58,407 nt of DNA, from positions 1 to 58,407 of the forward strand of contig JALFZG010000006.1 in the NCBI GenBank assembly GCA_022784645.1, in the 5' to 3' direction. Source of the stretch: Bacteroidales bacterium. Its GTDB lineage: Bacteria; Bacteroidota; Bacteroidia; Bacteroidales; Paludibacteraceae. Positions 1 to 7,047 of the stretch are shown one piece after another (positions within the stretch are counted from its first letter, which is position 1; every line of letters begins with the position of its first letter). The notes beneath the pieces are model-generated. The model searched no databases and had not been told where the DNA came from. It saw only the letters and a list, made by a program, of their open reading frames with translations. The position numbers and the translations under genes are program-made.

Positions 1-2
1 AG

Positions 3-389
3 CAGAAGAAGGTCACCACCGCTTTCGCGGTTATCTCCGCAGCTATCTCTGCTTGGATCGCTACCGAGAAGGCGAAGTCCGCTCCGAGCGATGACTTCAA
101 GAAGGTGAAGCTCGCCTTCGACCGCCAGACTCGTTACTCCACTCTCCGTGGTATGATGATGGCGAAGGGTATGTTCAAGGTGGTTGATGGTGCGGTAGTG
201 GTTGACCCCAACGCCAACACCTCTTTCGCCTCTGTCTCGGCATCCGTAAAGCTCCCTGATGACAGCGCTAACGCTCCGGCAGGCGGCAGCGGTAGCGGCT
301 CCACTTCGGGCTCGCAGACTCCTTCGGGTGGCTCTAACTCCGGCAGCGGCAGCGACAGCGGCTCTGATGGCGACGGCGGATACGAGTAA
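3..389 (+). CDS. 3' end of an unrecognised protein with Ser/Gly-rich tail (5' partial)
   Basis: An open frame enters from the left edge with no stop and no start codon before position 105, so the gene begins outside the window. The visible 128 residues have an Ala-rich segment (about 7-20), a basic middle (FKKVKLAFDRQTRY) and, from about residue 90, a tail of almost only Gly, Ser, Asp and Thr ending GGYE. Such acidic Ser/Gly tails occur, as I recall, on small HU-like proteins of Bacteroidetes accessory islands, but I see no HU fold here and do not assign a function. GTG at 105 could be an internal start but there is no reason to prefer it. Confidence 0.55.
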   Translation, partial: QKKVTTAFAVISAAISAWIATEKAKSAPSDDFKKVKLAFDRQTRYSTLRGMMMAKGMFKVVDGAVVVDPNANTSFASVSASVKLPDDSANAPAGGSGSGSTSGSQTPSGGSNSGSGSDSGSDGDGGYE

Positions 390-856
390 TCTATCGTCAG
401 AATGGATTTCGCTAAAAGATTTCGATAAATCGAAATGTAGCGCTCCATCATCCCTCCTCTTCTCCTCCAAACTTGCAGTTTGTCGTCGAGGACACCTCCC
501 CGCCCTTACGGGCTACCCCTCCTGCACAGAGGGGTGCGATGCCGCTAAAATCGGCCCTTCAGGGCCGTGTCGCATAAACCTCCGCTTCGCTGCTTCGCTG
601 CTACGCTGCTACGCTCGTTTCTGCGAGGCTGCGCATAGGCAAGGTGGAGGGAGGAGCGACTGGCGGTTCCAAGCGCTAAAGAGCGTTAAAAAAAGAACAA
701 CGAGCAGAGCTCTATTTCCCAACGGGCTACGCCCTATTAAACAACGAGCAAGCTCTATTCTTTTTGAATACAACGAGAAAATAATTTTGTTTAATTTTGC
801 TTAATTTTGTTCTTTAAAAAAACAACATGTTCGTTTTGTTCTAAACTCAATCGCCT
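390..856. repeat. Gene-free, hairpin-rich repetitive leader region
   Basis: No convincing gene. It contains the palindrome ATTTCGAT-AA-ATCGAAAT at 419-436, a run of short GC-rich hairpins (GCCCTTACGGGC near 511 and GGCCCTTCAGGGCC near 552), iterated CTTCGCTG/CTACGCTG triplet-like repeats at 584-616, two copies of CAACGAGCA..AGCTCTATT (698 and 742), and CAACGGGCTACGCCCTATTA at 720-739, which recurs with one change as the last 20 bases of the window. Three TTAATTTTG-like steps at 781-810 lead into the next gene. Confidence 0.5.
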
Positions 857-1069
857 ATGAAAGCTAACTACCGCTCTTGGGTGCAGCTGCTGATAGCAGT
901 CATCGCCACCTTGTTTGGGCTGACGCTGGTAGGTCTCGCACTCTTCCTGCCGCCACGAGGCGAGATTGACCCAACCGTTCTGACCGCCTATGGCGAGACC
1001 CTCACCTTCGTAGGAGCGCTCATAGGTATTGATTATAGATATAGGGAGAAGCCGCCCCCGGGGCAGTAG
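857..1069 (+). CDS. Small membrane protein, possibly holin-like
   Basis: A 70-residue protein with a strong hydrophobic helix (about residues 9-31, LLIAVIATLFGLTLVGLALF), a short FLPPRGEID turn, and a weaker second hydrophobic stretch (about 40-56, ending FVGALIGID) followed by a basic tail. This layout resembles short proteins of Bacteroidetes prophage or island lysis modules that I recall as holin-like, but that is inference from shape, not a recognised motif. The start follows an element closely matching the one before the next small gene. The stop codon lies within a GC hairpin (1049-1080) that probably terminates or stabilises the message. Confidence 0.55.
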   Translation: MKANYRSWVQLLIAVIATLFGLTLVGLALFLPPRGEIDPTVLTAYGETLTFVGALIGIDYRYREKPPPGQ

Positions 1070-1080
1070 CCCGGCGGCTT
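1049..1080 (+). terminator. GC-rich hairpin across a stop codon
   Basis: AAGCCGCC at 1049-1056 pairs with GGCGGCTT at 1073-1080 around a 16 nt loop. No U-run follows, so it is a weak terminator or an mRNA 3'-end stabiliser. Confidence 0.45.
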
Positions 1081-1226
1081 GCCCTGTGGGCGTTCCAAAG
1101 GCGGATATTAGGACGGAGATAATATCTCCTGCCAACAAACAATACAAGGACCGCAAGAGAGCCTTGCGGGTATTCCAGTAGCGCTTCGCGCGTTCCAGAA
1201 TAATTTTGAGAATTTTGAGAAATTTT

Positions 1227-1263
1227 GTTCTTTTAAATAAAACCAACCTGTCTATTTTGTTCT
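1227..1263 (+). promoter_or_regulatory. Repeated upstream element of the small membrane genes
   Basis: The stretch before the gene at 1271 (TTCTTTTAAATAAAACC, AAC, TGT, TATTTTGTTCT) is nearly the same as the one at 808-842 before the gene at 857, in the same order and spacing. Both are preceded by two or three AATTTTG steps. A trimmed version (ATTTTGTTCTTTTAAA) precedes the inverted gene copy at the right end. It is probably a promoter or leader, although it does not fit TAnnTTTG exactly. Confidence 0.45.
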
Positions 1264-1270
1264 TTATATC

Positions 1271-1459
1271 ATGGCAAAGAAAGATAAGAAAGTGAACGCA
1301 TGGCAAATCATAGTAGCCGTGTTTCAAGCCCTCGCAGCTCTCTTCGGCTCGCTCAAGAAGTCTCACGACTCTGCCAAAGCAGAGTCTGACTCGGCTCATG
1401 AGGATGCAGCTAAGGAGCCATCTTCTGAAGATCCCGATCGTCAGAAGGGGCTTCGCTAA
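1271..1459 (+). CDS. Small basic membrane peptide, smalltalk-like (left copy)
   Basis: A 62-residue product with a Lys-rich N-terminus (MAKKDKKVNAW), one hydrophobic helix (about 12-27) and a hydrophilic Ser/Glu/Asp tail. The Lys-rich start, Trp, and single helix recall the short smalltalk proteins that accompany HU-like and amidase genes in Bacteroidetes islands; this is recalled family knowledge, not a motif proof. Residues 1-37 are identical to the inverted gene at 58206-58364, but the tails differ: this copy ends RQKGLR, and about 130 extra bases separate its stop from the shared 3' sequence. The copy therefore looks rearranged at its 3' end. Confidence 0.65.
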   Translation: MAKKDKKVNAWQIIVAVFQALAALFGSLKKSHDSAKAESDSAHEDAAKEPSSEDPDRQKGLR

Positions 1460-1462
1460 CGG

Positions 1463-1478
1463 ATTTCGATATCGAAAT
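1463..1478. repeat. 16 bp perfect palindrome ATTTCGATATCGAAAT
   Basis: A perfect palindrome just after the stop of the small peptide gene. The same half-sites separated by AA occur at 419-436, just after the stop of the first gene. It may be an operator or recombination site; no function can be read from the sequence. Confidence 0.5.
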
Positions 1479-1625
1479 AAGCAATCGCATTCATCAGGAA
1501 GATCGAAAAGACCTGCAGCTCTGCCGCAGTTGAGCCGACTTCCGATTCTGCTCTCCCAAAAAATCATAGATTTCCGGGGGCCCCTGAAAATGACGAATAA
1601 ATTCTGCTGCGGATAAATAAGAAAA

Positions 1626-1660
1626 TCCCATCGCAAAAGCGGTGGGATTCTTCTTTTCAA
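1626..1660 (+). terminator. Rho-independent terminator of the left small-gene cassette
   Basis: AATCCCATCGC, AAAA loop, GCGGTGGGATT, then TCTTCTTTT. The sequence leading into it (ACGAATAAATTCTGCTGC) and the hairpin are repeated in inverted form at 58153-58205, so the terminator travels with the cassette. Confidence 0.7.
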
Positions 1661-1675
1661 AAGTTCACAAAGTTC

Positions 1676-1706
1676 ACACATTTTAGAGTAAGGGTATCTA
1701 CTTTTT
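1676..1706 (-). repeat. Dispersed repeat, left copy (ACCCTTACTCTAAAATGTGT family)
   Basis: Read on the minus strand it is AAAAAGTAGATACCC followed by TTACTCTAAAATGTGT. The same sequence occurs on the plus strand at 56265, 57951 and 58017 around the right-hand accessory edge. It lies between the left cassette and the first core gene. Confidence 0.75.
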
Positions 1707-1722
1707 CAGATAAACCGATCGG

Positions 1723-4149
1723 CTATTTTATGAGCGCGTCTAATATGCCTAATCCGATTCCAAACGCCTTTCTTACTTTTTGCTTGCGTTCTTCCTTGTT
1801 ATCAGCTTCAGCTCTTTCCTCGGATTGAGTCGGTTGCGTCTTTTCCATTTTTTCGGGCGTATTGTTTTGAGTAGATGTGTACTTCTTCGGTATGGGCAAG
1901 TTACAAGGCTCCTTGCTCAACTTGAGGTCATAGAAAACATACTGTCCGGAGCGCGTATCACCACATTCCATCCAAAACATCAGTTGATGGCATTTGAAGA
2001 TAGGAACAGTAATCTCCATCGGTTGCATCTTATTATCCAACCAATACTCGCCAACGAGCACTTGATCAGCCATGACATTCAGTTTTACCGGATTCCTTAC
2101 CGCAGCCTCGCTTCTGTCGCCGAAGGTCTCAGCGAACTCATCCACATGTTCGGATTTGTTTGCCACCTTAAACGTACACGTCTCATACTGCCCATATGGG
2201 TTGAAAGCACATGCAGCCGCTTGCTTGTTGCTTGGATCATTGAGCAAAAGGAAAATCCCCCCAGCCATCGTTCCGCTCGCCCCTGCCGTTGTGCCGGTCG
2301 CTGCTGACACATCCGAATGGCTGATATTGGCACCAACACCCGTAAGCAATAAGCATATCGCATCCATGACTGTCACGTTCTCCAGCGCTAAGGGAATATT
2401 GGTTTCGAGCATAAAGCCCTTGTTGATTTGCGAGCCGTCCTTCATCTGGAAATATTCTCTGATTGTACTGCCGTCGTGGAAACAGTCATCCATAGAGAAA
2501 CCAGTAAGGGTGCTGCAGTAGCGCCCATTGTAATGGAAATAGGGTTTTCCGCAGAGGTCAATCAGATCCACCTCATAAGGGAAGTCGGGCTCTACGTGCT
2601 CGAAGATTGAGGTATCCACAGGTTCACCACGGTAGAGAAGAATGTCGGCCACACCTATGATAGTCTGCTTCTTCTTACCATTCCCTTTTTTCTCAAAACG
2701 CAACTTATGGCACTTATTGATTTTCAAGACATGGTGCTGATTCGGCCAGGTGCAATAGACTCGTTGGTCAAAGATGAGTTCTTCGTCAGCATAAATACGC
2801 AAATTATCATCATCCAATACGTGGTTCTTACTCAAGCACCCGGCATCGAAACTAATATAGTCAAACTCTCCTCCCAGATTAAAGAGTGCGTAGGAATCGA
2901 TTTGATCGTTCATAAGGGTGTTTCCAGTCGTCAACAGCATGCCCTCGTAATACTTCACCCCACCCATCGAGAAGGTATAATACCTGCTCTCTCCATAAAA
3001 CAGGGTTTTGTCGGCCTTGCTCATTCCTCTTACAGAATAGGGTTTGATGCTCGACATTAGCGGACACACATCGGGCAGGCCAGCCAGCTGATCGTTGCTG
3101 ACGCTTACTGTACCCGCTTGGGGAAGATTGGCATAACCAGCCGGATACGCGAAGATATCTACCACGCCAAACGTCATGCCGCCTAGAAAATCACTCGACC
3201 TACGCTCAACATTAAAACTCACAACCTCAGCACCAGCCACATCCACTACTACTTGTTGAGCCAAATCATCCTGACGGACTATGCCTTCCCATACCGTTTT
3301 CTTGTCGGCCTTAATCGTTACCCACGCACTCGACTTGCTGCTTTGGTTGTCGCGCGGACCAAGGATGAAAGAGAGTTTGTCGTATCGTTTTCCCAACCAA
3401 AAATAACTCCACACCTGCTCCTCTGAAAATCCCTCAGATACGCTAAACTGCAGACCGGAGGTAAACGTCTTACGGTTGATAGAAATCTCTTTGATCAGTT
3501 CGTGGGGGTCCAGCGTGACGCGTTCGCGACTCGTAATGATGTAAGAAAAACCATTATGACGCTGGAAATAAGGCTCTAAGTCCTTGACCAACTGAATGCG
3601 ACCGGCTGGCAGTTTCTCTACAGGAGTCTTCTGACGAACGGGCTGCTGACCGGCTTTCCATAGCTGAACCAACCCAAAACCAGCACTCTCACTTCCTTTT
3701 AGGGCCGTGAACCTAATCTCATTGATGCCCGTAACATCGAGCTCTACCCAACGCGGTGCACTATGGTCAAAGATGGGTGTATCCAGCAGGCGCTTGCCGT
3801 CGCCCGTAATCGTAACAATCACATCGCCATCATCACCCGAAGGATTGGCATTGGCTGCACCCAACCAGAAGGTCAGCTTACTATATTTGCCACCCAACTG
3901 ATATACCGCCACACCGGGTTTCCCACTTCCTATCAAACCGCCTTCTGGACCCCGCAGATAGAAATACTTTGGGTATTTATGCGAACCAATGGTAGCGGTA
4001 TTGCCATTGATGCCCTCGATGGAGCATCCTTGTTGCTCTACAGGTTTGAGCACATCTATCAGATACACTTGGGCGCCTGCAGGAAGAAGAAACAAGATAA
4101 ACAATGCGATTACAAGCAGTTTGCTGAGGATAAGTGAGTGGTTCTTCAT
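1723..4149 (-). CDS. Secreted multi-module protein with NPCBM-like domains
   Basis: An 808-residue exported protein. Residues 1-26 form a signal peptide (hydrophobic core LLVIALFILFLLPAGAQ). The rest looks like four degenerate copies of the NPCBM carbohydrate-binding fold, at about 28-165, 185-335, 350-510 and 525-765. Each has a YFWLG/VYQLGGKYSKL..F.LG strand pair, a V.I..DGK..W strand and a closing EIRFTA/VSFNVE strand. A Gly/Ala/Thr-rich hydrophobic stretch near 625-645 interrupts the last. The C-terminus is charged (EERKQKVRKAF). No catalytic domain is visible, so a glycan-binding or surface-scaffold role is inferred. It has its own promoter (4230-4260) and no operon partner. Confidence 0.7.
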   Translation of the reverse strand: MKNHSLILSKLLVIALFILFLLPAGAQVYLIDVLKPVEQQGCSIEGINGNTATIGSHKYPKYFYLRGPEGGLIGSGKPGVAVYQLGGKYSKLTFWLGAANANPSGDDGDVIVTITGDGKRLLDTPIFDHSAPRWVELDVTGINEIRFTALKGSESAGFGLVQLWKAGQQPVRQKTPVEKLPAGRIQLVKDLEPYFQRHNGFSYIITSRERVTLDPHELIKEISINRKTFTSGLQFSVSEGFSEEQVWSYFWLGKRYDKLSFILGPRDNQSSKSSAWVTIKADKKTVWEGIVRQDDLAQQVVVDVAGAEVVSFNVERRSSDFLGGMTFGVVDIFAYPAGYANLPQAGTVSVSNDQLAGLPDVCPLMSSIKPYSVRGMSKADKTLFYGESRYYTFSMGGVKYYEGMLLTTGNTLMNDQIDSYALFNLGGEFDYISFDAGCLSKNHVLDDDNLRIYADEELIFDQRVYCTWPNQHHVLKINKCHKLRFEKKGNGKKKQTIIGVADILLYRGEPVDTSIFEHVEPDFPYEVDLIDLCGKPYFHYNGRYCSTLTGFSMDDCFHDGSTIREYFQMKDGSQINKGFMLETNIPLALENVTVMDAICLLLTGVGANISHSDVSAATGTTAGASGTMAGGIFLLLNDPSNKQAAACAFNPYGQYETCTFKVANKSEHVDEFAETFGDRSEAAVRNPVKLNVMADQVLVGEYWLDNKMQPMEITVPIFKCHQLMFWMECGDTRSGQYVFYDLKLSKEPCNLPIPKKYTSTQNNTPEKMEKTQPTQSEERAEADNKEERKQKVRKAFGIGLGILDALIK

Positions 4150-4229
4150 ATTAACGATTCTCTTGGATTAGAAACTACATAAATATATCGTCTGCCCTCT
4201 ATAACGTTTGGTCATGTGCAGTTCGGCGG

Positions 4230-4260
4230 CAAAATTACTAAAAATTCATGATATATACAA
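4230..4260 (-). promoter_or_regulatory. Bacteroidetes promoter for the NPCBM-like protein
   Basis: On the minus strand: TTG (4258-4260), 20 nt spacer, TAATTTTG (4230-4237). Transcription would start about 75 nt before the ATG at 4149. Confidence 0.7.
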
Positions 4261-4300
4261 GCATTTTTCAAAAAAAATCTTCGTACCTCTCTTATTTTCA

Positions 4301-4385
4301 AGGTGGGTTCTAATAATTCCCATATTCGAAAAGATAATGATTAATTGTGGGTAAACGTATTATAGCGAAATTTTAAAAACCACCT
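4301..4385. repeat. Palindromic ~80 bp element, copy 1
   Basis: Starts AGGTGGGTTCTAATAATT and ends in CCACCT, with the internal block TTGTGGGTAAACGTATTATAG. It aligns along its whole length with copy 2 at 11145-11217, apart from an 11-12 nt insertion in the middle here and a decayed right end. The ends are complementary, so it could fold as one long imperfect hairpin. It lies upstream of the promoter of the NPCBM-like gene. Confidence 0.7.
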
Positions 4386-4781
4386 AAATTACCCTCTTCT
4401 CTCCTTTTATAGCTTTCTGAATTCCTTATTCACAAACCCTCCCTTTGCATCTCTTCTTTTTCCCTTTTCAAGTTCTTCTGTTCCTCCTCAATGACTCCTC
4501 AACGCTCCTCATCGTTTTTCTCCCTCATTATCCATGCTTTGCCCTCTCATTGTCCACGCATCACTCGTTCATCTAGCTTGTATCTAGCTTGTATCTAGCT
4601 TGTTTGCAAGCTCAGTGAAAGCTACCTGCAAGCTAGATGCGTGGAGGCAGAGAGGAGGCAGCGTGGAGGATTTGTGGACGAAAAGGCTGAACAAACGATG
4701 GTTTCCTCCAATCGTCTGTCCAGCCCGCAAATAAAATATGTGATGCGGCCAAGCTGCAAGTTTTTGCTAGCAAATGTGCTA
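4386..4781. other. Gene-free stretch: pyrimidine-rich tract and nested short repeats
   Basis: No gene is visible. 4389-4560 is strongly C/T-rich on the plus strand. At 4571-4603 the 11 bp unit ATCTAGCTTGT is repeated three times, and CAAGCTAGAT at 4629-4638 is its inverted partner, giving a hairpin that may end transcription of the leftward gene at 4782. Some open frames cross 4622-4925 on both strands but they are low-complexity and overlap the next gene. Confidence 0.45.
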
Positions 4782-5507
4782 TCAGAAATGCAGAGCGAGG
4801 CCGAGGCCATTGGCGCTGGATTGAAGCGACCAATAGGTGGTGGGCTTGTTGGCGCAATGGAAATTATAGATTTCTGCACTCCTGTGCATCCTTCCATAGC
4901 CAACCCCCAAACAGGTGATGCCTGAGACGAATGCTCCCATGCCCACGGTTATAAAACCGACGCCGAAGCCGGCATGTAGCGCTACTTTGTGTGAATCATA
5001 ATGATCATCCATACAAGGGTCGCCGAATATCAAAACGGGAAGGCCGATGCAAAGTGTAAGAATCGGACCGGCAGCAAAGAGTCCCCATCCCGTCATAGCG
5101 GTTACATAGCCGCTTTTGAATCTGCCATACACCTCCGGACAGGTATTCTGCAAATACCCCATATACGCACGACTGTTCATCACATTCTGATTGACAATAT
5201 ACGAATTGCCGATTCGGAGCGTCATTCCCATCGGCTGCTGAATAGCTGTTGCTTGAGCGGAGATTGTTTCTTGCCCAGTTACCGCCGTTTGCTCGATTAC
5301 CGCCGCCTGCTCGGCTGCAACTGCCTGTTCTGCAACTGCCTGCTCGACTACTGCCGACTGCTCAGTTACTGCTGCCTGCTCGACTACTACTGCCTGTTCT
5401 GCAACTGCCATTTGCTTTGCAAGACCACTTTCCTCTTCTGCATGAACGAACATTGCTGCAAACAAAGCGGCCATCATGGCTACCACATAAATTAATAACT
5501 GCTTCAT
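4782..5507 (-). CDS. Exported protein with V/A-E-Q repeats and C-terminal membrane segments, unknown function
   Basis: A 241-residue protein starting at MKQLLIYVV; the frame is open further upstream but that part contains the promoter. A signal peptide (1-23, ending FVHAEE) is followed by about ten iterations of a 6-8 residue unit of the form AVVEQAA or AVTEQSA (about 28-86), likely a helical or coiled-coil stalk. Two hydrophobic segments follow (around 140-165 and 178-205, rich in Gly and Phe). The C-terminus ends GLGLALHF, reminiscent of the aromatic end of outer-membrane proteins. I recognise no family. It is monocistronic between two low-complexity regions. Confidence 0.6.
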   Translation of the reverse strand: MKQLLIYVVAMMAALFAAMFVHAEEESGLAKQMAVAEQAVVVEQAAVTEQSAVVEQAVAEQAVAAEQAAVIEQTAVTGQETISAQATAIQQPMGMTLRIGNSYIVNQNVMNSRAYMGYLQNTCPEVYGRFKSGYVTAMTGWGLFAAGPILTLCIGLPVLIFGDPCMDDHYDSHKVALHAGFGVGFITVGMGAFVSGITCLGVGYGRMHRSAEIYNFHCANKPTTYWSLQSSANGLGLALHF

Positions 5508-5605
5508 AATTTTATTGATTTTGAGATTAAACTTACCTTCGAATAGCAATAGCATCCTATCAGCCTCTGATTTTGGAAAGCAATTCTTCCTCTCGAAAGG
5601 CACTG

Positions 5606-5636
5606 CAAAATTAGTGAAAAAATTTGTTTCACGCAA
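5606..5636 (-). promoter_or_regulatory. Bacteroidetes promoter for the EQ-repeat protein
   Basis: On the minus strand: TTG (5634-5636), 20 nt, TAATTTTG (5606-5613), about 100 nt before the ATG at 5507. It supports the start at 5507 rather than the longer frame beginning at 5681. Confidence 0.7.
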
Positions 5637-5875
5637 TAGATGTGACGAAATCGGAAGAACGAGGTAGGTTTTTGTTTGCAAAATCTACATAAACCGCTGA
5701 CAATCAATGCGTGCAAATTCACAGCAAGTAGGCTTTTGTTTTCGTCACACTTTCATTTATAGCCTTTTCTGCAACATTTGTTTCATCTCATATTCACAAA
5801 TATGCGCATTCTTTGCGATTTATAGCAGTATTAGACGATTGCAATGATTCCAAAGAGGCTGGCAATGACCAAATG

Positions 5876-6074
5876 CAGGAAGAAGGGGAGGGAGAGAGGA
5901 AGCGAAGGAGAAGAGAGGAAGCGAGGGAGAAGAGAGGAAGGATAGCCGGAAAGCGAGGGAGAAAGAGATGAAGCGAGGGAGGAAGAGAGGAAGAGCAAGG
6001 ATAGGGAGCGAGGGAAAAGAGGGAGAGAGAGAAAAAAAGAAAGGGAGAAGGGAGAAAGGAGCGAAGGAGAAAGA
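5876..6074 (+). repeat. ~200 bp polypurine tract
   Basis: The plus strand is nearly all A and G, with only about a dozen pyrimidines in 200 nt, built from variants of GGAAGCGAGGGAGAAGAGA. Open frames across it on the minus strand encode only Ser/Leu/Phe/Pro low-complexity peptide and are not credible genes. The rest of 5637-6340 contains no gene. Confidence 0.85.
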
Positions 6075-6160
6075 GCGCTCTTGGCGAGCGTGGTGCACGT
6101 AGCACGTGCACTTTATATGAACGTAACCCAAGACGTCGCCGTTGGGCTGTCGTGCATTTT

Positions 6161-6276
6161 ATGCACGACTACGCTCGATTATACTGAATACCATGCACGC
6201 CTACGCTCGATTATCCAGAATACCATGCACACCTACGCTCGATTATACTGAATACCATGCACGACTCCGACTGATT
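6161..6276 (+). repeat. 32 bp tandem repeat, three and a half units
   Basis: Units begin at 6161, 6193 and 6225, each starting ATGCACGMCTACGCTCG and ending GAATACC, with a decaying fourth from 6257. There are no spacers, so this is a plain tandem array. It lies between the polypurine tract and the promoter at 6341. Confidence 0.85.
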
Positions 6277-6340
6277 CTTCTATGTCCGGTTTACGATTCG
6301 GACCGATTTGCTCGATTTTTTTTTGAAAATTGCAAATAAA

Positions 6341-6372
6341 TTTGCATAATCCAAAAATTCTTCGTACCTTTG
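6341..6372 (+). promoter_or_regulatory. Bacteroidetes promoter upstream of the pRiA4b ORF3-like gene
   Basis: TTTG (6341-6344), 20 nt, TACCTTTG (6365-6372). The sequence from 6330 to 6375 is almost the same as the promoter of the SulP gene at 18826-18871. The leader that follows has an alternating G/C tract at 6384-6410. Confidence 0.8.
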
Positions 6373-6480
6373 CAGTCGCATTTGTGCGCGCGCACTTCTG
6401 CGCGCTCGCATTATCTCTAATGTTTTGCTGTAAAAAGCCCTTTTGCAGCTCCGAAGTGTAAGTAAAATTATCGAAATAAA

Positions 6481-7023
6481 ATGATCTACAAAATCAATTT
6501 TATGAGCGAGGAAGTCGATGACTTCAAACTCTCTTTCGAGGCTTCGTCGGAAGCAACGTTTTTGGAACTTCACAAAGCAATCTTAGCTGCTGTGGGGTAT
6601 CCCGACGACCAGATGACCAGTTTCTTTATGTGCAACGACCAATGGGAAAAGGGTCAGGAAGTGACGCTCGTGGAGATGGGCGACTCTTTCGAATACGATA
6701 ACATGACCATGGAGCAGACGCATTTGAATGAGTTGCTCTATGAGCAAAAGCAACGACTGCTGTATGTGTTCGACCCGATGTACGACCGTTGTTTCTTTGG
6801 CAGCCTGAGTAAGATCAACCCGGGCGATATGGAGGGCGTGAAGCTCCTTGAAAAGAAAGGGAAAGCTCCCGAGCAGCTGCTCAAAGAAGATCCCACGGCC
6901 AAAGTAACCGGCAGCGACATGGATTTGGATACGGATTTCTATGGTAATGATGCCTACGACGAGGGCGACATCGATATGGAAGGCTTCCAGGATCTCTCGT
7001 TTGATGACGGCAGCATGTTCTAA
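6481..7023 (+). CDS. pRiA4b ORF-3-like protein
   Basis: A 180-residue acidic cytoplasmic protein. The N-terminal half (IYKINF...FKLSFEASSEATFLELHKAI..A.GY....F.MCNDQWEKGQEVTL) matches the general pattern of the plasmid pRiA4b ORF-3/IS1096 TnpR-like family, whose biochemical role is not known. The second half is very acidic (DMDLDTDF, DEGDIDMEGFQDL). It starts 109 nt after a clear promoter, through a leader containing GCGC-rich alternating sequence, and is followed 24 nt later by miaA, so the two are probably co-transcribed. No transposase or inverted repeats accompany it. Confidence 0.7.
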   Translation: MIYKINFMSEEVDDFKLSFEASSEATFLELHKAILAAVGYPDDQMTSFFMCNDQWEKGQEVTLVEMGDSFEYDNMTMEQTHLNELLYEQKQRLLYVFDPMYDRCFFGSLSKINPGDMEGVKLLEKKGKAPEQLLKEDPTAKVTGSDMDLDTDFYGNDAYDEGDIDMEGFQDLSFDDGSMF

Positions 7024-7047
7024 ACTGCTTTTAAAAGCAAGCATCCC

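Noticed and set aside
259..804. 181-codon open frame
   Set aside because: It begins inside the Ser/Gly-tail gene and runs through GC-rich hairpins and repeats with an Arg/Ala/Leu-biased product; no start signal or family.
791..1681. 296-codon minus-strand frame
   Set aside because: It is antisense to the small membrane genes and their terminator, and its translation reflects their repeats (same antisense peptide appears at the right end).
5794..6131. Minus-strand frames across the polypurine tract
   Set aside because: Products are Ser/Leu/Phe/Pro low complexity generated by the C/T-rich strand.
6161..6276. Possible CRISPR array
   Set aside because: The 32 bp units run head to tail without spacers and there are no cas genes in the window.
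6481..7023. Insertion sequence because the protein resembles an IS1096/pRiA4b family
   Set aside because: There is no transposase and no terminal inverted repeat, and the gene is coupled to miaA like a resident gene.
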